Below, piece by piece: positions 27,651 to 38,200 of a stretch of DNA of 64,000 bases. The stretch is from Hyaloraphidium curvatum (lineage: Eukaryota; Monoblepharomycota; Hyaloraphidiomycetes; Hyaloraphidiales; Hyaloraphidiaceae), in NCBI GenBank assembly GCA_025558095.1, contig JAIVFI010000007.1, positions 62,001-126,000 of the forward strand, written 5' to 3'. A program made the position numbers and the translations under genes. Numbering within the stretch: the first letter of the stretch is position 1; the number at the start of each line of letters is the position of its first letter. The notes beneath the pieces are model-generated. The model had not been told where the DNA came from and ran no database searches. It saw only the letters and a list, made by a program, of their open reading frames with translations.

Positions 27651-30187
27651 TCACCCCCTCCTCGTCGTCTTGCGCCTCCGCGTGCTCGTCTTCCTGCGCC
27701 TGCTTGTCGTCCGCTTCCTGCTCGTGCTCCGCCTCTTGCTCGTGGTGCGCTTGCCGGCCTTGGTCGTCCTGCTCGTGACCTTCTTGGTGGTCGGGGCGGC
27801 AGCGGGGCCGGTGGTCGCCTTGGTAGCGCGGACGGTTGTCGGCACGGGTGGCAGCACGGGCTGCGTGGTCTTTGGAGGCGCCGGCGCTGTGGTCATGGGC
27901 GGCGCGGGGGTCGTGGTGGGAGTCTGCGTGTTGGTCGTCGAGCTCGTCGTCTGCCATCGAGATCGGGTCAGCCTCCGCGGTCACCCGATCGCGCCTCGAG
28001 ATGCTCACCGCCGTCCTCGTCCTCGTCTTGAGCGTCCTCGACGTCGTCGACGTCTCCTTCCCCGGCGGCACGTCCGCCTGTGCATCCGCCGACGCACCCC
28101 CGAACCCCGCCGCGTTGCCCGCCCGCACCCTGCACTTGACCGACCTCCCCGCGCTGCCCGGCAAGCGGACCACGGCCTCCCCCGCCGTCCCGAGAACCAA
28201 AGCCGAGAAATCGGCCGAGTCGAGCGTGCAGCTAGCGCGGAAGGCGTCGGGTTCCGCGCCCGGCGCGGCGTCGAAAGCGAGGCGCACGCGCTCGCCTGCC
28301 AGGCCCGTGGCCGAGCGGAGCAAAGGGGGAAGAGGCTCCGCCTGCCCCGCCGCGACGCCCTTGAGCGGCCCCCCCGGGCTTCCCGCGTCCCCGCCCTCCT
28401 TGAACTCGAGCTTGATCGTGGGCGTGGAGAAGGTCGTGCCGACGTAGAGGTAGATCCCGACCACCCGCATCCCCGTCGCCTCCGCGGGGTCGGCAACGAT
28501 CCTGGCCGACATGCTCAGGAAGCTGAGCTCCCCCGTCCCGCTCCCCGGCAGCCACTCGGGCGCCCCCGCGGCGTCGGACCGCAGGAGCCTCGCCTCGGCG
28601 GGTATGCGCTCCCACGCTTCGCGGGCCGAGGCGAACCCCGAGGCGAGCCAGAACCGCTCGGGGGCGTAGATGAGCATGGTGCCGCGGCAGGGGTCTGAGC
28701 CGGTGGGGGGGAGGTGCGGGTTGCCGAGGGTGAAGAGGAGGGAGGGGACGGGGAAGGCGCCTTTGGGAATGGAGTGAGGGGGTTGACATGTGAGGCGTTG
28801 GAGATGCAGCGGCCACCTGTGGGTGACGACCCACCGTACACGAGGACCGTCGGCCTGTACTGCGCGTTGGTGGACACTTCCATCCCCTCGTAGATGTTGC
28901 GCTCGTCGTCGCTCCACAGGGCCATGTTCTGGGTGTTGCCCGACAAGACGCGGAACTGGATCTCGGCCCTGGTCGTGTTGTCCCCGCACTGCCCCACGAA
29001 GCAGTTCCTGACGGCGTCGTAGTTGAGCCAGTTGGCCACCGTGGGCTGCCCCGAGAACGCGATCCGCGAGGTGCCGTTGCAGGGGTCGCCGGAGATGTCG
29101 GTGACGAGGAACCGCGACAGCGCGGAGGTGTACCGCGGGGCGAGGGAGCCCGTGCGCAGGACCAGCTGGAAGGTGAGGCCCTCGACCGAGGCGGGGAGGG
29201 ATTGGCCGTCGTTGCTCCAGCGGACGGCCCAGTTGACGCTGTTGTCGTCCAGCAGGGCGGCCCAGGCGAAGATGCTGCCGCCCTCGGTGGCGGAGAAGGC
29301 GGTGAACTCGTAGCAGTACTGCTGGTCCGCCGACGTGCATTCCGGCCACGCAACGCCGTTGCCCGGCCGGCCGGTCAAGTCGGGCGGGCACACGGGCACG
29401 GGCGTCGGGGTGCGGTGCGCGGCGGCGGTGACCGTGGACGTCGACGTAGTGGGCACCGGCGCATCGCGGCAGCACAGCACCCCTCCCGCCGTGCCCGACT
29501 CGATGGAGCCGCAGCCCTGGCCGTTGTCCCAGGTCGAGAAGCCGATGCGCGTGGCGCCGGGCCAGAGCATGTCGCGGCACGCAACGCCCGAGTCGAAGCA
29601 GCCGGTGCCGCAGCAGACGGGTTCGCTGCCGTAGCCGCCGGCGTGGCAGAAGGGGCCGGGAGGGGCGCGGGTGTACTGGCACAGGCCGGCGATCGCGTCC
29701 TCCTCGGGCTGCGTTCGAAGGGCAGCGGGTCAGACGCTGTTTTCAACTAGCAACGCAACAGCAACAAGACACTTACCACGATGTCGGCATGCGAAAACGC
29801 TGCGAGGAAGGTCCCAGCTCCCGCGCCGTTGCACGCGGCAACTTGGGAGGCGTCGTCTGCCCCGGCGACGGCGAGGTTGCTCCTCAGCTGCGCGTACGAG
29901 CACACCGAGAACCCCGGCGCGCACGCCGCAGCGGACGGCGAGTACTCCGAGGCGCGCGGCTCGGCGAGCGAGCGGAAGCCGGACCACGCGGAGCCGCCGC
30001 CCGAGCCGAAGGGCGAGACGGCGCAGCCGCACATGTCGGGGAACTGCGCGGCGTCGGCGAACGCCTCGCGGGTGCCGTCGGCGCAGCACTGTGCGGCGGC
30101 GCTGCCGGCGAGGGCGAGGAGGGCGGGGAGGGAGAGGAACAGGCGGGTGGCGAAGCGTGTGGGGGACCGCCGCGGCTGCGGCGCCAT
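27651..30187 (-). CDS. secreted Cys-rich protein with Thr-rich and Arg/Lys-rich tail
   Basis: Four exons: 30187-29777, 29708-28835, 28760-28009 and 27950-27651, total 779 codons (778 aa). Introns are 68 (GTAAGT), 74 (acceptor AAAG), 58 (GTGAGC) and frame is kept. A signal peptide (LFLSLPALLALAGSAAAQ) is followed by a Cys-rich region (QCCADGTR, DMCGCAVS, CQYTRAPPGPFCHAGG, EPVCCGTGCFDSGVACRDM, GVLCCRD). A lectin/hydrolase-like beta region follows (YCYEFTAFSATEGGSIFAWA, CISN, TMLIYAPERFWLASG). The last exon is a Thr/Pro stalk that turns into an extremely basic Ser/Thr/Arg/Lys repeat (TTSRRRKTSTRRRKTTRRG). No known family. Secretion is well supported; the basic tail could bind wall polymers or nucleic acid, which is inference. 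Confidence 0.75.
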
Positions 30188-31218
30188 CGTGCGCTCGGCC
30201 GGGGTTCTGGGTGTTCGTCGGGCGGTCGGGTGCTTGTGGTGCTTGTCCGCACGGTGTCGGTGCGTCCGTTATTGGGAAATGTCCCCGGGGCGGTCGCTGA
30301 GTTGGGGACGCGATGACGCTGTGCCCGTCGAGGGCCCGGTCGGCGGACGGCACCACAGCCAGCCGCCCGTCATCAGTCAGAACCGGCTCCCATGGACACC
30401 GACAAGTCCGAATCGCATGATCCCGGGCGATTCATCTCCATCGAGTCCCGCATCCGCGACCTGGGCGGGTTTCAATGCGCGAACAGAGCCGGGATGGGCA
30501 CCGCCCTGCTGAGGCCGCCCGGCCGATCCCCCGGGGCGCTGTGCCCGCGTCCTGAATGCAGAGGCACAGCGATTGCTCATTCCGCCCTTTGCCACAGTAC
30601 GAGCGGAAGGGAACCGGCTCGATCGAGGTGCCAACAGAGCAGAGCACGCGGGGCCTGTGCCGTGAGCAGGCCGCTCCGCAAACAGCGGCGGAGAGCCCAG
30701 ACGGGGGAAGCGCCGATCGCGGTGGAACCCGTACGCAGGTGGTTCGCGGGGTACCGGAGGTCCGTCGACGCGTTCCCGGAGGTCGGGCCGGATCGCCCAC
30801 CGCCGATCGCGCGGGGAATCGCCCCGTCCCGCCCGCGGCGTCCGGCTCGTCGCTCCGTCCGAATCGTACAGTGCGCGTCGCAGGCTTCGCAGGCGCCTGC
30901 GGCTCGGCCGCGACCTCGGTTTGTGGGTCTTCAGGGCGGCGACACTCGCGCGCCGGTCGACTCACCGTCCGGCCGTGGCAGGATTGGAAGCTCGAAAATT
31001 GACCAGCCGCGCCGCGCAACGTAATCGCTTGCCCAAAAGTCTGCTGTCTGCTGCTAATCCGTCCGTCGTACACGCGTGCGCTCCAGCGAATTCTACATAG
31101 CCATAGCCGGAATCCTCCTGCTCTGCGCCCTGCGTTCTGTGTGGCATCGCCACTCGATATCCTCTCGTGCTCCGTGCTCCATCCACCGTGCTCCGTCTCC
31201 TCCTCCGCCCGAGCAGCA
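30188..31218. other. 1 kb without a supported gene
   Basis: Between the start of the secreted protein and the stop of the bZIP gene, so it holds the promoter of the former. Open frames on both strands are Arg/Pro-rich and lack domain features. Confidence 0.45.
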
Positions 31219-32205
31219 TCACTCGTCCGGCTTGCCGATCCTCTGCGCGGCGCCCTTGTACTCCTTCTCCATCTCCTCCATCCGCCTCGCAAACTCGCTC
31301 TCCAGCCTCGCGGTGGTCTGCGCGATCGCCTCGGCCAGCGCCGGGTCCGCCCCCGCGCCCCCGGGCGGCGGCGACGGCGACCCCCCGGCGGCCTTCCACC
31401 CCTCGGCCTCGCTCGCCTGCCTCGCGCGCGGCGCCATCCCCGGCGGCTGGCCCCCGAGCTGCCTGACCATCCCCTCGAGCTGCCCGACGTAGGCCTCGAG
31501 GTCCGCGATCCGGTTCTCGAGCTTCTCGGTGTAGAGCCTCTTCCTCTCCCTGCTCCGCTGCGCCGCGAGCGCGTTGCGCTCCCTCCTCCGCACGATCCGC
31601 GAGCTCTCGGCGTCCAGGCTGACCCGGACCACGTCCTCCTCCCCGTCGTCGCTGCCGTCCGCCGATCCCCCCGGGGCCGACGCCATGCTCACCGCGCGGC
31701 GCTTGGTGCCCGCCGACGCCGAGCCGCGGGGGCGGTACACGTGCGGGCGGATGCCTTCGGGGTCGGCGGGGGGGGCCGAGGGCGGGGACGGGGGGTCGTC
31801 CGAGGGCTCGCGCCCGCGGGTGCCACGGGATGCGGCGCGGGAGCCGCCGCGCGAGGCCAGGACGGCGGCCATCCCGCGGGGGCGGCGGCGGCCGTCGTTG
31901 GCGCGGTCGACCTCGGCCTTGGCGAAGAGGGGGTTGTCGAGGAGCTCCGTCTCGGGGAGGGGGACCGAGGAGACGGACTTGCCGCGGAAGCCGGTCTTGA
32001 TGTCGGGCTTGCGCGGCTCCGGCGGGGCGGGAGCGGGTTCGGGGGGAGGAGGGGGGCTGGCCATGCTGGCGGCGTTCTTGGTGCCGATCTGCAGGAGCGA
32101 CGAGGCGGCGACGTCGAGGGCGACCTGGCCGGCGGGCGCGTCGCCGGGGCCGGCAAAGACGGTCGGGTCCTGGACCTGCTCTTCCTCCATCTGGAAGACC
32201 TTCAT
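31219..32205 (-). CDS. bZIP transcription factor
   Basis: Single-exon 328-aa protein. The basic region RRRERNALAAQRSRERKR fits the bZIP consensus N-x-x-A-A-x-x-S-R (about residues 205-222). It is followed directly by a heptad leucine zipper (EKLENRIADLEAYVGQLEGM, then VRQL). The N-terminal ~190 residues are Pro/Ser/Gly-rich and disordered, as in activation regions, with a second basic cluster (GTKRRAVSMA) that could be a nuclear signal. A second heptad-like helix near the C-terminus (LESEFARRMEEMEKEYKG) may extend the coiled coil. The protein probably binds DNA as a dimer. Target genes cannot be inferred. Confidence 0.9.
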   Translation of the reverse strand: MKVFQMEEEQVQDPTVFAGPGDAPAGQVALDVAASSLLQIGTKNAASMASPPPPPEPAPAPPEPRKPDIKTGFRGKSVSSVPLPETELLDNPLFAKAEVDRANDGRRRPRGMAAVLASRGGSRAASRGTRGREPSDDPPSPPSAPPADPEGIRPHVYRPRGSASAGTKRRAVSMASAPGGSADGSDDGEEDVVRVSLDAESSRIVRRRERNALAAQRSRERKRLYTEKLENRIADLEAYVGQLEGMVRQLGGQPPGMAPRARQASEAEGWKAAGGSPSPPPGGAGADPALAEAIAQTTARLESEFARRMEEMEKEYKGAAQRIGKPDE

Positions 32206-33360
32206 CTTGTGTTGGGGAAGGGGGGTGACTTGACGGGGTGGGGCTGCTTGCGTTTGCTGGTTTGCCGCGTGGCAGTTGACTGGCTACCGCGTCAGCACTC
32301 GCTGTCGAGAAGTCGTGCGAACGGTGCAGCGGTCCGCCTTCAGCAGATCCGTGGCACTAGATGTGCACGCCGGAGGGTGCCGAGCGCGGTTCCTTGGCCA
32401 GAGGGCTGGCGACCGGGTGGCGCGACTCTGTCCCCCTCGGAGCGGTGCGAAGTTCGCACGCCTGGGAACCCGCGAATTGGAGCCGGAAACGGGCTCAGCG
32501 GGGGTCCAATGGGGCGGCAAGGCGGGTGGCGGGGTGCGAACGCGGCTACGAGCGGCGCGGAGTGTTCAGCGCGCGGGCGGTGCCGGGAGCGTCCGCGGTG
32601 CGCGGGAGCCCCCCTGGCGGGCGCCGGCCGGGCAGACGGGTGCCGCGGCTGCTCAGCGCGCGCGGCGGGCGGCGACGTCTCAGCGGCGCGGCGGCTGCGC
32701 GGTGCGGCGCGGGGGGCGGCGACCGCGGGTGCGGCGGCGCGCGCGAGTCCGGCTGCGGGGCGGCGCGGCTGCTGCGCCGGGCGCTGTCCGACTTCCGCTG
32801 AGAGCGCGCGCGGCGGCGGTGCGGTGCGGGGCGGCGGGCGCGGATGGGGGGCGCGGTCGGGGAAAGACCAGTCAGAACATGGGGCAATGCGTCAACGGGC
32901 GGGCATCGATTCATCGTCGGGTGCCCGTGCCGGTCCCCGCTGCCCCGGCCCGCAGGCACATCCCGCCGCACTCCAAACACTGTCATATGAATTATAATAA
33001 TGGGATTTTGTTCGGACGGGGTCCGGAGGTCGGATTGGCCGGGGAGCCCGGGTCGCCCTCCGAAGCCCCCGCCACAGTCGACTCGACATTCACTCGGAAG
33101 CGGAAAACGCTGCCACACCGACGGCAGAAGGACGGCAGGGCACGCGGATGATGGCAGATGGCCTCGATTCAGAACAAGGATGCCCGCCCGCGCCGTCCTC
33201 TCCCCGTCCCCACATGTCCAGAGACTCAGATCCCACGTCCGCGCACCGCCCGCAACAAACCCAGACAGAGAAAAGCAGATCCACCAGTCCAAAAGAAAGA
33301 GACCGCAGAAGAGGAGAAGATGATGCCGTCCGGCCAGCGGCGGCGGCACCCCCCAACCCA
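32206..33360. other. 1.15 kb upstream region of the bZIP gene
   Basis: No gene supported. A short AT-rich patch (CATATGAATTATAATAATGG, about 32984-33003) stands out in otherwise very GC-rich DNA and could be a core promoter or replication-related element. The rest is GC-rich with long shadow frames. Confidence 0.4.
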
Positions 33361-34065
33361 TCACCCCCGCTCCACACCACCGCCGCCCGGCAGCGGATCC
33401 GCGTCCATCCCCCCCTTCAACCCCTCCGCAAGCACCCCATGCGCATCCTCCCCCTCCAACGCGGCATCCCACCCCACGAAAAGCGCGAAATCCTCGGCCT
33501 CCCCCTTTGCCCAGATCCGCGACGCCACCGCCAGCAGCCCCGTCCCCTCCGGCGCATCGGCGCCCCCGCATGCGTCCTCGGGGGGCGGGAGGTCCTCTGC
33601 GCGGATGCGCAGGCCGAACTCGAGCACCGAGGCCAGCTTGCGCATCTCCCCCCCATCCTCCTCTGCCCGCGGCTCCGGCGGCGCCCCGGAGAAGTGCAGC
33701 GTGGCGTCCGAGTCCCGTGCGGCGCCCGTCGGCAGCCTCGGCGCGGGCACGGGGTCCGACGGGGGGTCGGCCGGGTGCCCGGCAACGAATAAGAGGTCCG
33801 AGAGGTCGATGCCCGCACCGGGGGACAGCAGCGGCGCGAATCCCGGCTGCCACGCGTCCTCCGCATCGTTCTTCTCCGCCTCGGCGTGCCCCGCACCGCT
33901 CCCGCCGGGCTCCCCGCCCGCCGATCCCCCCCCGCCCGGTTCGCCGCCGCCCCTCGGGCCCTCCCCCTTCCCGCCCGCCTCGCGCCTCCGCAGCGCCATC
34001 CGCCCGAGCATCCTCCCCAGCGCGCCCATCTTCCCGCGCGCCGGGCGCGGGGGAGGGTTGGGCAT
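33361..34065 (-). CDS. disordered Gly/Pro-rich protein (DP2)
   Basis: 234 aa from ATG 34065 (MPNPPPRPARGK); an inner ATG at 34029 (MGALGRMLGRMALRR) is equally possible. The frame is open to 34356, but that extension is Pro/Arg/His-rich with no character. The middle is Gly/Pro/Glu-rich. More ordered pieces are DLSDLLFVAG, EMRKLASVLEFGLRI and GLLAVASRIWAKGEAEDFAL followed by FVGWDAALEGEDAHGVL. The last block resembles the end of the protein at 47939-48817 (ESEDFARMIAHWAEDAG) and weakly that at 10049-10672, suggesting a family of disordered proteins with one conserved short module. Function unknown. Confidence 0.55.
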   Translation of the reverse strand: MPNPPPRPARGKMGALGRMLGRMALRRREAGGKGEGPRGGGEPGGGGSAGGEPGGSGAGHAEAEKNDAEDAWQPGFAPLLSPGAGIDLSDLLFVAGHPADPPSDPVPAPRLPTGAARDSDATLHFSGAPPEPRAEEDGGEMRKLASVLEFGLRIRAEDLPPPEDACGGADAPEGTGLLAVASRIWAKGEAEDFALFVGWDAALEGEDAHGVLAEGLKGGMDADPLPGGGGVERG

Positions 34066-34356
34066 CGCTGGCTCGGGTAATCGGCGCCGGGACGCGGGGC
34101 ACGGCCGGGTGATCGGAGGCGGGGCGGGGGTCCGATGGCGGCGGGCGGGAGCGCGGTGTCCGATCGCAATGGCCGCGAGGAAGGGGAAATGATGCCGCGG
34201 TGGTGATGCTCTGGGCGGGGGGTAGTACCGGATGGGCGGGGCGGGGCCGCGGTGCGCCGGGGCTCGGGATGCGGCTGGCGGGCGCCCGTCGGCTGGAGGG
34301 ATGGCGACGGCCGACCCCCCTTCCCGGCACCAAAACCACGCCAGATCCGCAGGCAA

Positions 34357-35028
34357 TCAGCGATAGGTCTCGTAGATCACCTGTCCCGCGAACCAGGCCG
34401 GTTCCGCGGCGCCGTCGATCGCCGCGCGCGCCTCGGCCTCCTCCCTCCGCCCGGGCGGAAGGCATGGAAGCGATAACGCGTCGAGGCGCAGCCCCCCCGC
34501 CGCCGTTCCGATCCTCGTCTTTTCTTCCTCGGTCACGGTAAGGTAGCCGTCCGGAAGCCTGGCTACGTCCGTGTCCTCGTCCTCCAGGTCGTGCACCTTG
34601 GCGAGGTGCTCCCTGTGGCGCTCGAGGGCCAGGAACCACACCGGATCGGAATCGACGCCGAAATGGTGCGAGGTCACGTGGACGACGGAGACGCCGAAGA
34701 GGCGCCGCAGTTCTCCCCGGAGACGCACGGCGATCTGCTGCAACGTCTCGTCGGGCCACGTCACCTCCACCTTCCCCCCCAGGAACGCGAACACGGGGCC
34801 TTCCGGGTCCTGGCGCGGATCAATCGCGTCCCACAGAGCATCTTCGATGAGCCGGAGCACCTCGCCGGGCAGCTCCGCGAACGGGTTATTGGGAGCGCGG
34901 CCGCGCGCGGTGAGGCGGAGCTCCTCGACGGCGGGGCGCCACGCGGAAAAGACCTCGAGGTGGCGGCGGAGCTGCAGGCTCCGCACCGGCTGGCCGTAGA
35001 AGAGGCTGGCGGCGGTGGTGGTGGGCAT
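34357..35028 (-). CDS. F-box-like protein, paralogue of the 39717 gene
   Basis: Single-exon 223-aa protein. It shares with the protein at 39717-40478 the block (K/A)WRP(K/A)VEE(I/L)RL.AR, then NPF..LP.E(I/V)LR(M/L)IE(E/D)ALW, and the same ending AEP.W..(A/G)Q.IYE. The segment LPGEVLRLIEDALWDAI has the Leu-Pro-x-Glu-(I/V)-(L)-x-x-I-(L/E) feel of an F-box helix, so a role as an SCF adaptor is possible but weak. It lies immediately downstream of the carboxylase gene, transcribed the same way; its paralogue lies immediately upstream of that gene. No other domain seen. Confidence 0.65.
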   Translation of the reverse strand: MPTTTAASLFYGQPVRSLQLRRHLEVFSAWRPAVEELRLTARGRAPNNPFAELPGEVLRLIEDALWDAIDPRQDPEGPVFAFLGGKVEVTWPDETLQQIAVRLRGELRRLFGVSVVHVTSHHFGVDSDPVWFLALERHREHLAKVHDLEDEDTDVARLPDGYLTVTEEEKTRIGTAAGGLRLDALSLPCLPPGRREEAEARAAIDGAAEPAWFAGQVIYETYR

Positions 35029-35223
35029 CGCGGGAGGGCGGTTCGGGGTTTCTCTTCGCCGGGAACCCTGCTCTCCCGGGCCTACACATCCCTCCGCCGC
35101 TGGTCACCCCACACCATCTACGTCCATGAGCCGGGTCAGCTCCTCCGATCACACTTGATCTTCGTGCAGCAAGTGCGATTATCTCGTATGTTCTATACAG
35201 GACTCTCCCAAACTGTCTTCCGT

Positions 35224-38200
35224 CTACCACTGCAGACGAAGCACTCCGTCAGATCGCGTCCCGCGGTCGGAGCGCCGCCTCAAACATACCGTATCGATGT
35301 GCGCCCTCTTCTTCCCCTCCCTCCTCCCCCTCGGCGGCTGCGCTTTGAGCCCGCGCACGATCCACGCCCTCGTCTCGGCGGGATCGATCACGTTGTCGAT
35401 CTCGAGCGTGGTGGCCATGTTGAGCGCCTTGCCGCGCGCGTAGGCCGAGGCGACCTGGTGGAAGGCCCAGTGCGTCAACTCAATGTAGACAACTAGATCG
35501 TACTCCCAGTGCATACCATGGACTCGTACTTGGCCTGGCGCTCGTCGGGGTCCGCGATGGCGTTGAGCTCGTTGCGGTAGGCGAGGCGGACCGAGCCCTC
35601 GAGGCCCATCCCTGCGAGCGGAGCGGTCAACACGCGCGCGCCGCGGACGGGCAGCCGACTTGCCTCCAAACTCCCCGTTGGGCCACGAGACCGTGAACGT
35701 CGGCATGTGGAAGCTGCCGCCGGCCATGGCCTGCGCACCCAGCCCGTAGCCTACACGAAGGATCGTCAGCCGCGGCGTCCCACGTCCCCGGCAAACCCCG
35801 TCACCTTTCCGCACGACGACGCAGAAGAAGGGCACGTCGATGTTCCCCCCCACGACAAACATCCTGCACACCCTCCTCACCAGGCTCGTCTTCTCCGCCT
35901 CGGGCCCCACCATGAACCCGGGCGTGTCGCACAGGCTGAGCACGGGCAGGTCGTGCGCGTCGCAGAGCTGCAGGAACCTGGCCGCTTTGTCCGCATCGTC
36001 CCCGTCGATGGCCCCGCCGAGGTGGCGGCTGTCGTTGGCGATCAGGCCCATGGGGCGGCCCTCGACCCGGATCAGGGAGGTGATCATGCCGAGGCCGTAC
36101 TTGGGGCGGAGCTCGAGGACAGAGTCGGTGTCGGCGAGGTGCTTGATCACCTCGCGGATGTCGTAGACGCGGAGGCGGTTCTCGGGGATCAAGTGCCGCA
36201 GGATGCGCTGGTCGTAGCAGGTCCAATCCTTGACCGGCCCTTGGAAGTAACTGAGGTACTTCTTGGCCACCTGGACGGCCTCCTGTTCGTTCTCCACCAG
36301 CACGTCAATCTTTTGGAAGGGCGGAGGTCAGATTACCGTTGAGGGTCGGTGACGACGCCATGAAGAACTCACAACTCCGTTCGGCTCCTGCACAGAAACC
36401 GGGCCGACGTCTTCGGGAGTGAAGACGCCGAGGCCGCCTCCCTCGATCATCGCAGGTCCTCCCTGGAGGCAAGTTGATCAGCAACGAACAGCATCGCGCG
36501 CGAGACGACGACCAACCATTCCGATGTTTGCGTTCCTGGTCGAGATGATCACGTCGCAGCAGCCCAGCAGCGCGGCGTTGCCGGCAAAGCACCGGCCGCT
36601 GACGATGCCGACGAGCGGGACGAGGCCGGACAGCTGGGCAAACTGCAGAGACGTTCAGCGCTGCCCGAGTCACCAAGCAAGAGGACGCTTACCTTGAGGA
36701 ACGTCGTGTTGTCCAGGCCGGCCACGCTCCAAGAGTCGTCCCCGGGCCGTCCGCCTCCTCCCTCTGCGCAAACCGTCAGCACAGAGCCTCACCAACCAAT
36801 TAACGGGTATCGTACCGGCAAACATGACAATGGGAAGCCGGTGCTTGTGGGCAATGTCAAAGACGCGATCGCTCTTCTTGTCTGGAAGTAGGGAAGGAGG
36901 GCAGGCAAAGTCAACGACACGTCAAGAACTCCGAGGAGGCGAAAGCTCACGGTTCATCTTGCCCTGTGTTCCAGCGAGGACGGTGTAGTCGTACGAAAAC
37001 TGTAAACAATCGTCAGCCAAAGAGACAGACGAGCAGTTGAGGCATGGCCAACTCACGATCAGGCACCTCGTGATCTCCTCCGGGAAGCCCAGGTTGCCGT
37101 TGACGCTCGCGATGCCCGTCACCACGCCGTCGCCCGGCGAGTTCTTGAGCAGCCAGTCGAACGTCCGCCTCGATTTCTGGTTCGCCAGCGCCAGCCCGCC
37201 CCACTCGTAGAACGAGCCCGGGTCCACGAGCTCCTCGATATTCTCGCGCACGGTGCGCTGCTTGGTCTTGCGCCGCTTGGCGACCGCCTCGGGCCGGTGG
37301 GCGTCCAGGAGCAGATTCTGCCTGTCGATCATTTCCTGCAGGTCCGGCCGGATCCTCTCGAGGTCCATCACGCTCCCCGACTGCGAGTCCGCCATCCCCA
37401 TCTCCTCGGCGGACCGCGGCTCGACGAACAGCAGCGGCGCCGAGTCAGGCACCGTCATACCCTTCTTGCCCACCACCCGCCGCACGATCCCCGGCGCCGG
37501 CGCGCTGACCACGTGCTCCATCTTCATCGCCTCGACCACGGCGACCTGCTGCCCGCCCAGCACCCGGTCCCCCTCGGCCACGTCCATCGACACCACCGTC
37601 GACTGCATCGGCACCCGCACCGGCTCCGTGCCCGCGGGCCTCTGCGCCTCCAGCCCCTTGAGCACCGCCGCCAGATCGCCGAGCTGCGTGCCCAGCGACC
37701 TGATCCCGGCCTCGTTCGGCCCGTCCTTGCCGCCATCGAGCTTGACCGCGCCCATCTGCGCCGCGAGCTCCGCCGAGGTCCAGTACCGCGGCCTACCGGC
37801 GGCGGCGGCGAGGTCCAGCACCTCCTTCCACCCCCCGGCATCGAGCCACCCCGTCCAGGCCCCATTGGCGCGGACAAGCGGGTGCCGCACAAGGCCCGAG
37901 AGGAAGGCAAGAGTAGTGTCGACGCCCTCGATGCGGAACTCGGCGGCGGCGAGGAACGCGCGGTCCAAGGCGTCCTGGAGGGTGCGGCCGCGGACGACGA
38001 GCTTGGCCAAGAGGGAGTCGAATGAGGGGTTGGTGGGGAGGCCGGAGTAGCCGCAGTGGTCCACGCGGATGTGCGGCGCCGAGGGGGTTTCGAAGGCGAC
38101 GAGGGGCGGGGTGGCGGTGGGGATCCAGAGCGGGGCGTCGGTGGGGTTCTGGGGCGGCATGATCCGTTCCATCTGGGGCCAGGAGTCAGCTGATCCGAAC

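Noticed and set aside
30392-31024. Plus-strand frame beginning MDTDKSESHDPGRF
   Set aside because: The opening looks acceptable, but the rest is Arg/Pro-rich without domains and a competing minus frame is equally long.
32546-34759. 737-codon minus-strand frame
   Set aside because: Extreme Arg/Gly composition, crosses gene boundaries and overlaps better-supported genes.
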